A stretch of DNA of 64,000 nt from Bacteroidia bacterium (GCA_020051175.1 JAGVJJ010000089.1:21522-85521), one strand, 5' to 3'. Positions 7,008-15,810 are shown, numbered from the stretch's first letter. Program-made: numbers and translations. The notes: generated from the sequence alone by a model not told the origin.

Positions 7008-9860
7008 TTAAAACTTATAGCTTAATCCTATCGCAATTGTTTGCCCGAAACTGGTGCTTGTCATTGTGTTGTCAATAGTATCGTTGTATTTGCCGTCTTT
7101 ATCAATATCCTGATAAAACACAAGATTTTGTGCAAGCACATCGCGAACATTCAATTTTATTTCCAAGCGTTCTTTTATACGTTTAACAACCTGAATGTCG
7201 AGCACGTTACGTGGCTTTTCCCAATAATCGGGTTCGCTGCTGCTGCCAACAATATAGATACGTTTTCCTACGAGGTTGTACGAAGCACTTATGCTCCATG
7301 CATCGGAAGGTGTGTACTGGATACCGGCATTGATGATTACCGGTGATTGTCCCTGTAGTGGCCGTTCAGACGATGTTACCCCATTTATTCCGCTTACATC
7401 CACTTTTGATTTAATAAAAGAAACATTTGTATAAAGAGTGGTCGCAGATAAAAAGCTGCTGGAATCATTACCGAAAATGGAGCTTAGTTTAAATCGGTAT
7501 TCCAGCTCCATTCCTATATTGGTGGCTTTTGGAACGTTTACATAATAAAGCTCCCGCAATACATCCGGGCGATTGGCTTGTTCAATGGCATCCGTAAATA
7601 CTTTATAGAACCCGGATACGGAAATGAGCTGTCCTGCCCCAGGAAACAGCTCGAACCGTAAATCATAATTGTCTATTGTAGCACGCTTCAGGTTTGGGTT
7701 TCCGGAGATTGCGAAATCAGTTACAAAATCATAAAAAATGAACGGTGCCAATTCCCTGAATTCAGGGCGCGAAACGGTACGGTAATAACTGCCCCTGATA
7801 TTTATTTTTTCGGTAAGTGAGTATACGAGGTTTGCAGAAGGCAATAGATCATTTACCGTTGTATCCACATCAATTGGTGTATTACTACCGTCTTTAACGG
7901 TATGTAACTGCTGGTTATACGATTCAAGGCGAACACCGTATATGGCCCGCAGGCGTTCAAAAAATTTCATGTCGAGCATTATAAAGCCAGCGTTCAGCAA
8001 TGAGGATGCAGTGTAGCTGTCGCTGGTTTTTGTGGCTTCATCCAGCTTGAACCCACCGTTGTAGGGGCCAGGTTTGTCCAGGATACCCATGTTTGTGCTG
8101 GCGAATATTTCTTCTTCAGGCAGTAGCAGCAGTTCGCTGTTGAATTTTACTGCGCTTCCCTGCCTGTACTTGGAAAATCCAAGGTTGCGGGCGCTGAAGT
8201 CCCTGTCCCTTAATTGGTGGAAGCCACCCAGTTTCAAATCCGATTTTATTCCGTTTATTTCGAACGGATAGCTGGCTTCATAGCGGAAGCTGGATATTTT
8301 TTCATTGGTTTCAGAAAAAAACATATTGCCTGCGGCATTGGGAATAGTACCTTCATTTTGAATGATTGCGGCATAATTGGTAGTGCTGTCGTCTTCATCA
8401 GCCGCCACTTTCTGATAAACAACTCTTCGCATATTCGGTACACTGCGTTTAATATTGCTATAACCTCCCACCCATTTTACTTTTACTTTTGATGCGGGCA
8501 ACAAATGCTCACCGCTCAGCTGTCCGGTGTACAACAGGTTTTGAGTAAACCATCGGAGGGATGATTTTTCCCATTGTTTTTCCGGTTGATCAAATTCACG
8601 CGCCCCGGAACGTATCGTTACTTTGTCGTCACTGTTAACGCTTAACAGATTTTTGGAACTAAACTGATTGTTGTCATTTAATTTATAGGCCAGGTTCCAC
8701 ATGGCGCTGGCCAGCACAGCTTGTGTGTATTGTTTGTCATAGAGCTCCATGCGTTTTACAACCTCCGTAGCCTGCTCTTCGTATTCTCTTCGAATGATTT
8801 CGTTATAAGAAAAATTGTTTTGATAAGTAAGTGCAAAGATACTACCAGCTTCTCTTCCAAGCACTTTTCCTACGTTGGCCATGCTGTATTGCAGGTTAAG
8901 TGATGGCATTGCAGTAGTTTTGTTCAAAGCCCAGGAAGGGTTCATTTTTTTTGCGAGATCACCTTTCTGTTGTACAGTGAGGTGCGAAAACTCTTCAGTG
9001 GCGGGGAGTGCCGCTGGTAACGCTCTTGTACCGTCATCAATACCTAGCCAGTCATATTTGCCGCCATCATATGTTTTAAACTCTTTAAATGTAGTGATAG
9101 TATTGTAAGAGCCGTTAATGGAAATGGTTTGCTCATTTTTTTCGGGAATACTTTTGGTGTTTATCTGTATCACACCACCGGCAAATTCACCTGGCATATC
9201 CGGTGTTGCTGTTTTAGTAATAACAAGATTGTCGAGCATATTGGATGGGAAAATATCAAATGCGAATGCTTTTCTGTCGGATTCCGAGCTTGGCAACGGG
9301 GCTCCATTGATGTAAGCAGCATTATACCTGTCGTTTAAGCCTCTGATAATTGCGAATTTATTTTCCTGGATGCTGGCCCCGCTTACGCGTTTTAGCACAT
9401 CGCTCGTATTTCTGTCAGGTGTTCTTCTGATAGCTTCTGAAGAAATACCGTCCGATACAGAAGCATTGTTCTTTTGCATTACCAGCATGGCATTGGTAGT
9501 TTCCTTGCTCATGGTGGCTACCACTTCTACCACTCCTAAGTCCGTAGAAGCGGTGGACATGGTAATGGAAACAATTGCAGGTTCACCAGCCTTTACAACA
9601 ACATCCTGCAACAGCTTTGTATTGTAAGAAATAAGTTTACACACAAGGGTATATTTGCCGGGAGCTACATTGTTGATGGTAAATGCCCCGTCTAAATCGG
9701 TGCTGCCGCCAGTTGTTGTGCCTTCTATCATCACAACCGCACCAGGCAGCGTTTCTCCGTTTTGTTCATCCACAACTTTTCCTTTGATAGAAGAGGTTTG
9801 GGCGAAGACCGTGTTAACCAACAAAATAAAGAGAACCGAAGCGGATAATTTTAGTTTCAT
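7008..9860 (-). CDS. TonB-dependent outer-membrane receptor
   Basis: A 950-residue receptor. It has a signal peptide (MKLKLSASVLFILLVNTVFAQ), a carboxypeptidase-regulatory-like domain (about 25-105: SIKGKVVDEQNGETLPGA), a plug domain (about 130-230: DVLKRVSGASIQENKFAIIRG, in part) and a 22-strand-type barrel ending in an aromatic residue (GLSYKF). Such receptors use TonB energy to import a substrate across the outer membrane. No SusD-like partner is adjacent, so glycan uptake through a SusCD pair is unlikely. The divergent PhoB-like regulator and the TTAA arrays upstream suggest control by that regulator; phosphate limitation is one possibility (inference). Substrate unknown. Confidence 0.9.
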   Translation of the reverse strand: MKLKLSASVLFILLVNTVFAQTSSIKGKVVDEQNGETLPGAVVMIEGTTTGGSTDLDGAFTINNVAPGKYTLVCKLISYNTKLLQDVVVKAGEPAIVSITMSTASTDLGVVEVVATMSKETTNAMLVMQKNNASVSDGISSEAIRRTPDRNTSDVLKRVSGASIQENKFAIIRGLNDRYNAAYINGAPLPSSESDRKAFAFDIFPSNMLDNLVITKTATPDMPGEFAGGVIQINTKSIPEKNEQTISINGSYNTITTFKEFKTYDGGKYDWLGIDDGTRALPAALPATEEFSHLTVQQKGDLAKKMNPSWALNKTTAMPSLNLQYSMANVGKVLGREAGSIFALTYQNNFSYNEIIRREYEEQATEVVKRMELYDKQYTQAVLASAMWNLAYKLNDNNQFSSKNLLSVNSDDKVTIRSGAREFDQPEKQWEKSSLRWFTQNLLYTGQLSGEHLLPASKVKVKWVGGYSNIKRSVPNMRRVVYQKVAADEDDSTTNYAAIIQNEGTIPNAAGNMFFSETNEKISSFRYEASYPFEINGIKSDLKLGGFHQLRDRDFSARNLGFSKYRQGSAVKFNSELLLLPEEEIFASTNMGILDKPGPYNGGFKLDEATKTSDSYTASSLLNAGFIMLDMKFFERLRAIYGVRLESYNQQLHTVKDGSNTPIDVDTTVNDLLPSANLVYSLTEKINIRGSYYRTVSRPEFRELAPFIFYDFVTDFAISGNPNLKRATIDNYDLRFELFPGAGQLISVSGFYKVFTDAIEQANRPDVLRELYYVNVPKATNIGMELEYRFKLSSIFGNDSSSFLSATTLYTNVSFIKSKVDVSGINGVTSSERPLQGQSPVIINAGIQYTPSDAWSISASYNLVGKRIYIVGSSSEPDYWEKPRNVLDIQVVKRIKERLEIKLNVRDVLAQNLVFYQDIDKDGKYNDTIDNTMTSTSFGQTIAIGLSYKF

Positions 9861-9911
9861 TTGTATGCTTTAATTTTTCTACAAAGTAATTGCTGAAAAA
9901 TCAATGCAGCG

Positions 9912-9989
9912 TTAATGAATAATTAATGTAGTGTTAAGTAAATGCTGTCCAGCTCTTTCTTTCTTAATATTAACTTAATTGGAATTTAA
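9912..9989. promoter_or_regulatory. Two triads of TTAA direct repeats at 11-bp spacing (PHO-box-like operators)
   Basis: TTAA occurs at 9912, 9923 and 9934, then at 9964, 9975 and 9986; the steps are exactly 11 bp within each triad. PhoB/OmpR-family regulators bind direct repeats of this period, one monomer per turn. The right triad ends 3 bp before a -7 box reading toward the response-regulator gene, where a PHO box would replace the -33 element. The left triad lies upstream of the TonB receptor. Binding is inferred. Confidence 0.6.
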
Positions 9990-9992
9990 CAG

Positions 9993-10000
9993 TATGTTTG
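9993..10000 (+). promoter_or_regulatory. -7 promoter element of the response-regulator gene
   Basis: TATGTTTG matches TAnnTTTG fully. It follows the right TTAA triad immediately and lies 41 nt before the ATG, consistent with an autoregulated, activator-dependent promoter. Confidence 0.55.
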
Positions 10001-10041
10001 ATTTAAACCGGCAATTTTACAGTGAATTATAAATAAGAAAA

Positions 10042-10728
10042 ATGAATAATAGTGAATACAAGATTTTATTAGTGGATGACGAACCGGATATTCTGGAATT
10101 TCTGAGCTATAATCTGAAAAAAGAAGGTTACAATGTTTTAAATGCCGGCAATGGCAAAGAAGCTGTTGCCATTGCAAAGAAGGAACGTCCGCATCTTATT
10201 ATCCTGGATGTGATGATGCCGGATATGGACGGGATAGAAACCTGCCGGGAAATCAGGGAAATACCAATGCTTAAAAATACCGTAATTACTTTTTTAACTG
10301 CACGCAATGAAGATTACTCCCAGATTGCGGGTTTTGAAGTTGGTGCGGATGATTATATCAACAAACCGATAAAGCCGAGGGTGCTGGTAAGCCGTATTAA
10401 AGCATTGTTAAGACGGGGCAATGGGATTCCAGATCCTTCAGCAGAAAAAGTGGAGCTGGGTGGTATAAAAATAGACCGGGAGCGGTATGTGATTGTAAAA
10501 GACGAAGTAGATATCAGCCTGCCTAAAAAAGAGTTTGAACTCATAGCCCTGCTTGCATCTAAGCCCGGCAAAGTGTTTACCCGGGATGTGATTCTGGATA
10601 CCGTTTGGGGTGGAGAGGTAGTAGTTGGTGATCGGACCATTGATGTACATATACGCAAGCTGCGTGAAAAGCTTGGAGAAGACCTCATAAAAACAGTAAA
10701 AGGTATAGGTTATAAATTTGAGTTTTAA
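10042..10728 (+). CDS. OmpR/PhoB-family response regulator
   Basis: A 228-residue two-component regulator. The receiver (1-120) has the acidic pair Asp12-Asp13, phospho-acceptor Asp56 (LDVMMPD), switch Thr86 (FLTAR) and Lys108 (INKP). The winged-helix output domain (about 135-228) has FELIALLASKPGKVFTRD and the recognition helix region VVVGDRTIDVHIRKLREKLG. No histidine kinase gene is adjacent, so the partner is encoded elsewhere. It is divergent from the TonB receptor and preceded by direct repeats suited to this family. PhoB is the nearest named type, but the signal is not shown by the sequence. Confidence 0.9.
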   Translation: MNNSEYKILLVDDEPDILEFLSYNLKKEGYNVLNAGNGKEAVAIAKKERPHLIILDVMMPDMDGIETCREIREIPMLKNTVITFLTARNEDYSQIAGFEVGADDYINKPIKPRVLVSRIKALLRRGNGIPDPSAEKVELGGIKIDRERYVIVKDEVDISLPKKEFELIALLASKPGKVFTRDVILDTVWGGEVVVGDRTIDVHIRKLREKLGEDLIKTVKGIGYKFEF

Positions 10729-10818
10729 ATAATTAATAAAGCCATACCGTTTCCAGGTATTGGCTGCTACACGTTACCCTTTCAGGGCTATCAAATAGCT
10801 ATCGGTTTTCTTATTTCG

Positions 10819-10848
10819 AGGCTTCCTTATGAAGGAAGCCTTTTTTGT
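10819..10848 (+). terminator. Rho-independent terminator after the response-regulator gene
   Basis: A perfect 10-bp stem (AGGCTTCCTT / AAGGAAGCCT) with a 3-nt loop runs into a T6 tract. Confidence 0.85.
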
Positions 10849-10867
10849 TTTCCTCCTACACAGTTCA

Positions 10868-10886
10868 TTTCGAGCTGGTCGAGAAA
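10868..10886. repeat. Dispersed intergenic repeat remnant, TTTCGAG type
   Basis: TTTCGAGCTGGTCGAGAAA resembles the short imperfect palindromes scattered between genes in many Bacteroidota. It lies in the 352-nt gene-free stretch 10729-11080, which also holds the terminator to its left and the PadR operator and promoter to its right; I see no gene there. Confidence 0.4.
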
Positions 10887-11033
10887 GTGTGAAATGCGGG
10901 CTTGATAGCTAAAAAGCAATGCCAGAAAACAGAAATTTGGTAGTTACCAAAATGAAAACGCGATAATATTCAGAATAATTTAAAATTTATTTTATTGATT
11001 ATCAGTGCATTATAAAATTGTTGCAAAAATTTC

Positions 11034-11058
11034 TTATGCAAAATTTGCAAATGCATAA
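11034..11058. promoter_or_regulatory. Probable PadR operator
   Basis: A perfect inverted repeat TTATGCA-N11-TGCATAA sits just upstream of the padR-like gene and spans its candidate -33 element. PadR-family repressors commonly bind such palindromes over their own promoters. Confidence 0.5.
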
Positions 11059-11076
11059 TATTCTTATGTATCTTTG
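11044..11076 (+). promoter_or_regulatory. PadR-operon promoter, near-leaderless
   Basis: A -33 TTTG (11044-11047), 21-bp spacer and -7 TATCTTTG (11069-11076). The -7 box ends only 4 nt before the ATG, so the transcript should begin at or next to the start codon. Confidence 0.5.
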
Positions 11077-11080
11077 AGTT

Positions 11081-11419
11081 ATGTATTCATCAGAACTCGT
11101 AAAAGGCACTTTAAAAACGATAGTTTTAAAGTTATTATCCGAAAACAATCAAATGTACGGATATGAAATCACTCAAAAGGTGAAAGAATTAACAGGCAAT
11201 AAAATTCAGATTACGGAGGGGGCTTTGTACCCAACCCTTCATGCATTGGAGAATGACGGGGTAGTAACTACCGAGGTAGTGAATATTGGGAAAAGGGTTC
11301 GCAAATATTATAAGCTAACACCCCAGGGAAAAAACAATGCGATGGAAAAGGTAAATGAGTTTGCCGACTTCATCCAGACGATGAAATTTTTGTTAGACAT
11401 TAAACCTCAGTTAGGGTAA
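11081..11419 (+). CDS. PadR-family transcriptional regulator
   Basis: A 112-residue PadR winged-helix protein. It shows ELVKGTLKTIVLKLLSE, MYGYEITQ, the ITEGALYPTLHALENDGVV recognition helix and wing, and RKYYKLTPQGK. PadR proteins of this short class have a single C-terminal helix for dimerisation. The stop overlaps the next ATG (TAATG), so the downstream membrane protein is translationally coupled. This pairing resembles PadR-HAAS operons, in which the membrane protein's N-terminal helical domain is thought to bind the regulator. An inverted repeat overlaps its own promoter. Confidence 0.9.
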   Translation: MYSSELVKGTLKTIVLKLLSENNQMYGYEITQKVKELTGNKIQITEGALYPTLHALENDGVVTTEVVNIGKRVRKYYKLTPQGKNNAMEKVNEFADFIQTMKFLLDIKPQLG

Positions 11420-12645
11420 TGTATATACTTAGTGAACAACAAGTAGATTATATTCTCAACGATATCAAAGTCCGCGGAGTTGAGATGGAGGACCTGCAGT
11501 TAAACCTCCTTGATCATGTTTGTTGTATTGTAGAGTATGAGTTGGAACCGGGTGGTAATTTTGAAAAATTCTATCAGCAAATAATTCCTCGCTTTTTCAA
11601 GAAGGAGCTGAAAGAAATAGAGGAAGAAACCGCCTTATTATTAACCTTTAAACACTATTATGCCATGAAAAAGACAATGAACACAGTAGGCATTATTGCC
11701 TCAATCGGAATTGTACTAGGTGCTATATTCAGATTTCAACACTGGCCGGGTGCCAATGTAATGCTAATATTGGGAGTGGTGATGATCAGCTTTGTGTTTT
11801 TGCCTTTGATGTTTACGCTGAAGCTGCGTGAGTCAGCGGAGAAGCGGGACAGATTAGTATTAATTGCCGGATGTGTTATCAGCATTTTGTTTGTTATTGC
11901 TGCATCATTTAAATTAATGCACTGGCCAGGTGCGAATATCCTGATGGGGGCATCCATATTACTTTTGTTGTTTGGCTTTGTGCCTGTTTATCTGTTTACA
12001 GGAATGCGCAACCCTGTAACAAAAGTAAATACACTGGTGAATGCTATTCTGATTATTGCCGGAAGCGGATTATTAATGTCGCTTTCTACGAATAACCGTA
12101 ATACCTTGCCGCCTTCAGTTGTAAATGGAGTTGCCGGGATTCATGAGCGCCTGCTTGAGAACCTTGATAAAACAAAACAGCAGAATAAAACGCTTTCCCA
12201 GCTGGTGGTTACGGATAGCTTGCCTACCGATGCTAAAAGCTATTTTTCAGAAAGCGAATCCGTAAGCGAGTATATCGACAGGCTGAAAGTGGAGCTTATT
12301 ATGCTTGCAGAGAACGTGGATGAAAATGCAGCAAAAAGTTTAAAGGTAAATCAGATGTCGAAAGTGGGCAATGATATTATTGGAGCAGATTTTATGATTG
12401 GTCCCGGCCGCAAGGGTGATTCCGGTCATTTGAAAGAGCTGCAGGAAAAACTCGCTTCCTTACAGGGTAAGCTATCAGCTCTTTCCGTTGCGGGTAAAGT
12501 GGGATATAGTCTGAATGCAGCGGCTGAAGCCGCAGATTTCAATCACGTTTCTTTGGGCTTTGTATTGCAACGGTTTGCGGAACTGCAGTACGAAATTGCA
12601 AATGCCGATAAGCAGGTATTGACTTATTACTCAGCTAAACTTTAG
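11419..12645 (+). CDS. PadR-coupled membrane protein with GldL-like duplicated HWPGAN hairpins
   Basis: 408 residues. The first 85 or so are acidic and helical (MEDLQLNLLDHVCCIVEYEL), like the HAAS domains found beside PadR regulators. Then come about six membrane segments in three pairs. Two contain near-identical motifs, FRFQHWPGANVM and FKLMHWPGANIL, of the kind seen in the GldL gliding/T9SS motor protein. The region after about residue 215 is soluble and helical (LDKTKQQNKTLSQLV; LKELQEKLASLQGKLS). No enzymatic motif was seen. It could be a membrane sensor that sequesters PadR. It is not GldL itself: gldKMN are absent and the order of domains differs. Confidence 0.65.
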   Translation: MYILSEQQVDYILNDIKVRGVEMEDLQLNLLDHVCCIVEYELEPGGNFEKFYQQIIPRFFKKELKEIEEETALLLTFKHYYAMKKTMNTVGIIASIGIVLGAIFRFQHWPGANVMLILGVVMISFVFLPLMFTLKLRESAEKRDRLVLIAGCVISILFVIAASFKLMHWPGANILMGASILLLLFGFVPVYLFTGMRNPVTKVNTLVNAILIIAGSGLLMSLSTNNRNTLPPSVVNGVAGIHERLLENLDKTKQQNKTLSQLVVTDSLPTDAKSYFSESESVSEYIDRLKVELIMLAENVDENAAKSLKVNQMSKVGNDIIGADFMIGPGRKGDSGHLKELQEKLASLQGKLSALSVAGKVGYSLNAAAEAADFNHVSLGFVLQRFAELQYEIANADKQVLTYYSAKL

Positions 12646-12663
12646 GAATCAATTGTTTTAAAG

Positions 12664-12726
12664 CGTCATTGCGGCAAAAGTGGAAGAGCTCTGATGTGAG
12701 ATTGCTTCGCTCCGCTCGCAATGACG
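12664..12726. repeat. Dispersed Bacteroidota intergenic palindrome, GTCATTGCG type
   Basis: Perfect 10-bp ends CGTCATTGCG and CGCAATGACG enclose an internal GCTTCGCTCCGCTCGC stretch typical of repeats scattered across many Bacteroidota genomes. It lies between two convergent genes and could act as a bidirectional terminator. Confidence 0.65.
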
Positions 12727-12731
12727 TTTTA

Positions 12732-13928
12732 TTAATAAATTACACCTTTGTTATTTACAATTATATTTTTTACCATACCTTTCAAAACCCCTCCGGCTTG
12801 CAACAGCATATCAAATCCCGGAGGAAACGGCATTGGTCTGTTTCCAAGTTTGGCAGCTGTTTCCGGCTTTAAGGCATTCAAATCGCCTATGGCAGCATAA
12901 GCACGGTTTTCAAAAAAGTTCTCACTTGCAATAGGATCGGTTTTGATCAGCTGGCCTGTATTGTTATTGATGTAATCCAAAGTCCCTGCAATAATTGCCT
13001 TTTTGGTCTGATACGTTTCAACAACATTGCAGCTAATGGTTTTAGTCTTAGGTATTTTAATATCGTTCCCTGCCGTGTCTTTCATAACATTTCCTTTTGA
13101 ATCCAGAGCATAAGTAAAGCCATCAGGTATTGTTTTTGTTTCAGTAAAGTTTGTTTCCTTTACACCTTCAGGAGAAACATTGATGTTTTTCATGTTTACC
13201 AGGATGGTATAGTCATAGGTCATACCTTTAGTTTCGGTGGTATAATACTTTACCCATTCGCCATTGAGTTCATTCAGGCTTATTTTGGTCAATTCATCTT
13301 CAAAGTTCGGAGGAAGCGGCACACCTGTTGCATTTTTCATTTTAAAAAGCACATAGCTTGTACCGATATCTTTCGCACGGGTAAGCTGTTTGTCAACATC
13401 CTTATAATTTGTAGAAAAGCTTTTTACCTTCAGCAGTTCATTGTATGCCTGTCTGGCATCAGACTGGTTGTTTTTATCAAGAAGCGTAAGGGCATGAGCA
13501 TAAAAATATTCAGTCGCATTCTTTTTAGCCTGGATAATTTCTTCATCGTAGTTAGCAAATTCAAATTTGGCATCGCGCCCCTGGCTGGCTATGCGCAACG
13601 GGAGTAAAGGCTTTATGTTTTGCTGGCGCTGGCTCATGCGCGCGTATGTACTGAAAATTAAATCCCAGCTTTCAGGTTTTCCTTCTTTCTTAAGGAAGAT
13701 GATCTTTTCTTTATCCCTTTCGTTTGCTTTCTGATAAGCCTGTTCAAGAGTGATAATTTCTTTTTCTTTGTCCTTTTTACGTTTCAGCTTTTTGGTGGCT
13801 TTGTAAATAGCACCATCGTAATTTCCACTGCGCATTAGTTTGGTAGAACTGGAGCAGGAAGCAAATATGCTGACAATCGTTATGCAAACAGCAATTTTCT
13901 TTAAGTAGGGTGTAAGCTTGGTTTTCAT
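12732..13928 (-). CDS. Lipoprotein of unknown function
   Basis: Starting at MKTKLTPYLKK gives a lipoprotein signal peptide with lipobox IFASC; the Cys is followed by SSSTKL. A longer reading (start 13979) would begin upstream of the -7 box at 13946-13953, so it is rejected. The next part (YDGAIYKATKKLKRKKDKEKEIITLEQAYQKANERDK, in pieces) looks like helical tetratricopeptide-style repeats. The C-terminal half is beta-rich with conserved-looking NRPMPFPPGFDMLL. I do not recognise a named family. It is convergent with the PadR operon and divergent from the ALDH7 gene. Confidence 0.75.
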   Translation of the reverse strand: MKTKLTPYLKKIAVCITIVSIFASCSSSTKLMRSGNYDGAIYKATKKLKRKKDKEKEIITLEQAYQKANERDKEKIIFLKKEGKPESWDLIFSTYARMSQRQQNIKPLLPLRIASQGRDAKFEFANYDEEIIQAKKNATEYFYAHALTLLDKNNQSDARQAYNELLKVKSFSTNYKDVDKQLTRAKDIGTSYVLFKMKNATGVPLPPNFEDELTKISLNELNGEWVKYYTTETKGMTYDYTILVNMKNINVSPEGVKETNFTETKTIPDGFTYALDSKGNVMKDTAGNDIKIPKTKTISCNVVETYQTKKAIIAGTLDYINNNTGQLIKTDPIASENFFENRAYAAIGDLNALKPETAAKLGNRPMPFPPGFDMLLQAGGVLKGMVKNIIVNNKGVIY

Positions 13929-13945
13929 AAGTATAATTTGTTGGG

Positions 13946-13953
13946 CAAAAGTA
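13946..13953 (-). promoter_or_regulatory. -7 element of the lipoprotein gene
   Basis: Minus-strand TACTTTTG, a full match to TAnnTTTG, 17 nt before the chosen ATG. It supports that start. Confidence 0.45.
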
Positions 13954-14158
13954 ATGTTTTTCGGTATATCATTCCCCATCGGGGTACATTTTCAGTGATT
14001 GTTTGGGTTTGTCAATCCAAACGGTGTGCCATTTTGCTGCTTTGCTTTAAAATACTGTGGTTTGGCGTGTTTTTTTGTACTGTAAAAAGTGGTCCTGGGA
14101 TGCCGAATACTTGTGTTTTTTTAAGAAAATAAATGGCTGCTTTTGCCTTAATTTTGCT

Positions 14159-14166
14159 TAACTTTG
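14159..14166 (+). promoter_or_regulatory. -7 element of the ALDH7 gene
   Basis: TAACTTTG fits TAnnTTTG and ends 26 nt before the ATG. No well-spaced -33 element was seen. Confidence 0.4.
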
Positions 14167-14192
14167 TTATTCATCTTAAAAACTAAAATAAC

Positions 14193-15749
14193 ATGTCGGA
14201 AACATTAACAGCTAAGAGCTTTGGTATAGAAAGCGCTCTAAAAGAATTAGGTCTTCAGGGAACTAACTATGGTGCTTCTACGGGTCTTAAACATATAACT
14301 ACAAAAGGAAAAAAAATTGAATCGTTTTCACCGGTTGATGGTCAGCTGATAGGTAGCGTAAATGCCGGTACTGCCGAAGATTACCAGGCGATAATGAAAA
14401 CTGCTGAAGAGGCATTTAAAACATGGCGTTTAATTCCCGCTCCAAAACGCGGTGAAATCGTTCGCCAGATGGGCGACCAGTTCCGCAAATACAAAGAACC
14501 TTTGGGTAAGCTTGTTTCTTATGAAATGGGAAAAAGCTTGCAGGAAGGACTGGGTGAGGTTCAGGAAATGATTGATATCTGTGATTTTGCAGTAGGTTTA
14601 TCGCGCCAGTTGTACGGTTTGACCATGCACAGCGAGCGCCCGATGCACCGCATGTATGAGCAATACCACCCATTGGGGATAGTAGGTGTTATTTCGGCCT
14701 TTAATTTCCCTGTTGCTGTGTGGAGCTGGAATGCCGCATTGGCTTGGGTTTGTGGAGATGTGTGCGTGTGGAAGCCAAGTTCAAAAACTCCGTTATGTGC
14801 CATTGCCTGCCAGAACATCATTGCAGACGTTTTGAAAAACAACAATGTTCCGGAAGGTGTTAGTTGTTTGATTATTGGTAATGAAGCCGGTGATTTGATA
14901 AACAATGACAAACGTATCCCACTTGTTTCCTTTACAGGATCTACACGCATTGGCCGTCATGTATCTAAAACTGTGGCGGAGCGTTTTGGAAAAACTATAC
15001 TTGAATTAGGCGGTAACAATGCCATTATCGTTTCTGAACATGCTGATTTGGGAATGGTGCTGGTTGGTGCGGTATTTGGCGCTGTTGGTACTGCAGGCCA
15101 GCGTTGTACTTCAACGCGCAGGTTAATTGTTCATGAAAGCGTTTATGAAAAAACATTGCGCGTGTTGCAAAAAGCGTACGAGCAATTGCGCATTGGTAAC
15201 CCTTTGGATGCGCATAACCACGTAGGTCCGCTGATTGATAAAAATGCAACAAAAGATTACCTGAATGCGATTGAAAAAGCGAAGCAGGAAGGTGGTAAAA
15301 TACTTGTTGAAGGTGGTATATTGTCTGGTGAGGGTTATGAAAGCGGGTGTTATGTAAAACCTTGCATTATTGAGGCGAAAAATGAATATCATATAGTGCA
15401 GGAAGAAACATTTGCCCCGATCCTGTATGTGATGAAGTATTCAACCATTGAGGAGGCGATAGCTATGCAGAATGGCGTTCCGCAAGGATTGTCGTCTTCT
15501 ATCTTTACCACAAACATGAGAGAAATGGAGTTGTTCCTTTCCCACGCAGGTTCTGATTGTGGTATTGCTAATGTAAACATAGGTACTTCCGGAGCAGAGA
15601 TTGGCGGTGCTTTTGGTGGTGAGAAAGAAACCGGAGGTGGTCGTGAATCAGGCTCCGATGCATGGAAAGTGTATATGCGCAGGCAGACAAATACCATTAA
15701 TTATGGTACTACTTTGCCATTGGCGCAAGGGATTAATTTTACGATATAA
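14193..15749 (+). CDS. ALDH7-type aldehyde dehydrogenase (aminoadipate-semialdehyde dehydrogenase-like)
   Basis: 518 residues, close to antiquitin (ALDH7A1)-type enzymes, which oxidise alpha-aminoadipate semialdehyde to aminoadipate in lysine breakdown using NAD. Catalytic features are all present: Asn171 (AFNFP), the NAD-binding FTGSTRIG, Glu271 (ELGGNN) and nucleophile Cys305 (GQRCTSTRR). The C-terminal GGAFGGEKETGGGRESGSD segment is typical of ALDH7. It is a single-gene unit with its own promoter and terminator. No other lysine-degradation gene is adjacent, so the physiological substrate is inferred from family only. Confidence 0.9.
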   Translation: MSETLTAKSFGIESALKELGLQGTNYGASTGLKHITTKGKKIESFSPVDGQLIGSVNAGTAEDYQAIMKTAEEAFKTWRLIPAPKRGEIVRQMGDQFRKYKEPLGKLVSYEMGKSLQEGLGEVQEMIDICDFAVGLSRQLYGLTMHSERPMHRMYEQYHPLGIVGVISAFNFPVAVWSWNAALAWVCGDVCVWKPSSKTPLCAIACQNIIADVLKNNNVPEGVSCLIIGNEAGDLINNDKRIPLVSFTGSTRIGRHVSKTVAERFGKTILELGGNNAIIVSEHADLGMVLVGAVFGAVGTAGQRCTSTRRLIVHESVYEKTLRVLQKAYEQLRIGNPLDAHNHVGPLIDKNATKDYLNAIEKAKQEGGKILVEGGILSGEGYESGCYVKPCIIEAKNEYHIVQEETFAPILYVMKYSTIEEAIAMQNGVPQGLSSSIFTTNMREMELFLSHAGSDCGIANVNIGTSGAEIGGAFGGEKETGGGRESGSDAWKVYMRRQTNTINYGTTLPLAQGINFTI

Positions 15750-15774
15750 TCTTTATTTGATATTTGTTAAAGGG

Positions 15775-15810
15775 AAAAGGCGCAACTAAATATTGGTTGC
15801 GCCTTTTGCA
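15775..15810 (+). terminator. Terminator of the ALDH7 gene
   Basis: A perfect 12-bp stem AAAAGGCGCAAC / GTTGCGCCTTTT with a 9-nt loop and T4 tail, 25 nt after the stop. Confidence 0.8.

Noticed and set aside
14001..14022. GTTTGG / CCAAAC inverted repeat in the lipoprotein-ALDH7 spacer
   Set aside because: Only six-base arms in an AT-rich spacer and not positioned over either -7 element; not distinguishable from chance.
14416..14950. Minus-strand frames opposite the ALDH7 gene
   Set aside because: The ALDH7 frame is complete with all catalytic residues; the antisense translations have no recognisable features.
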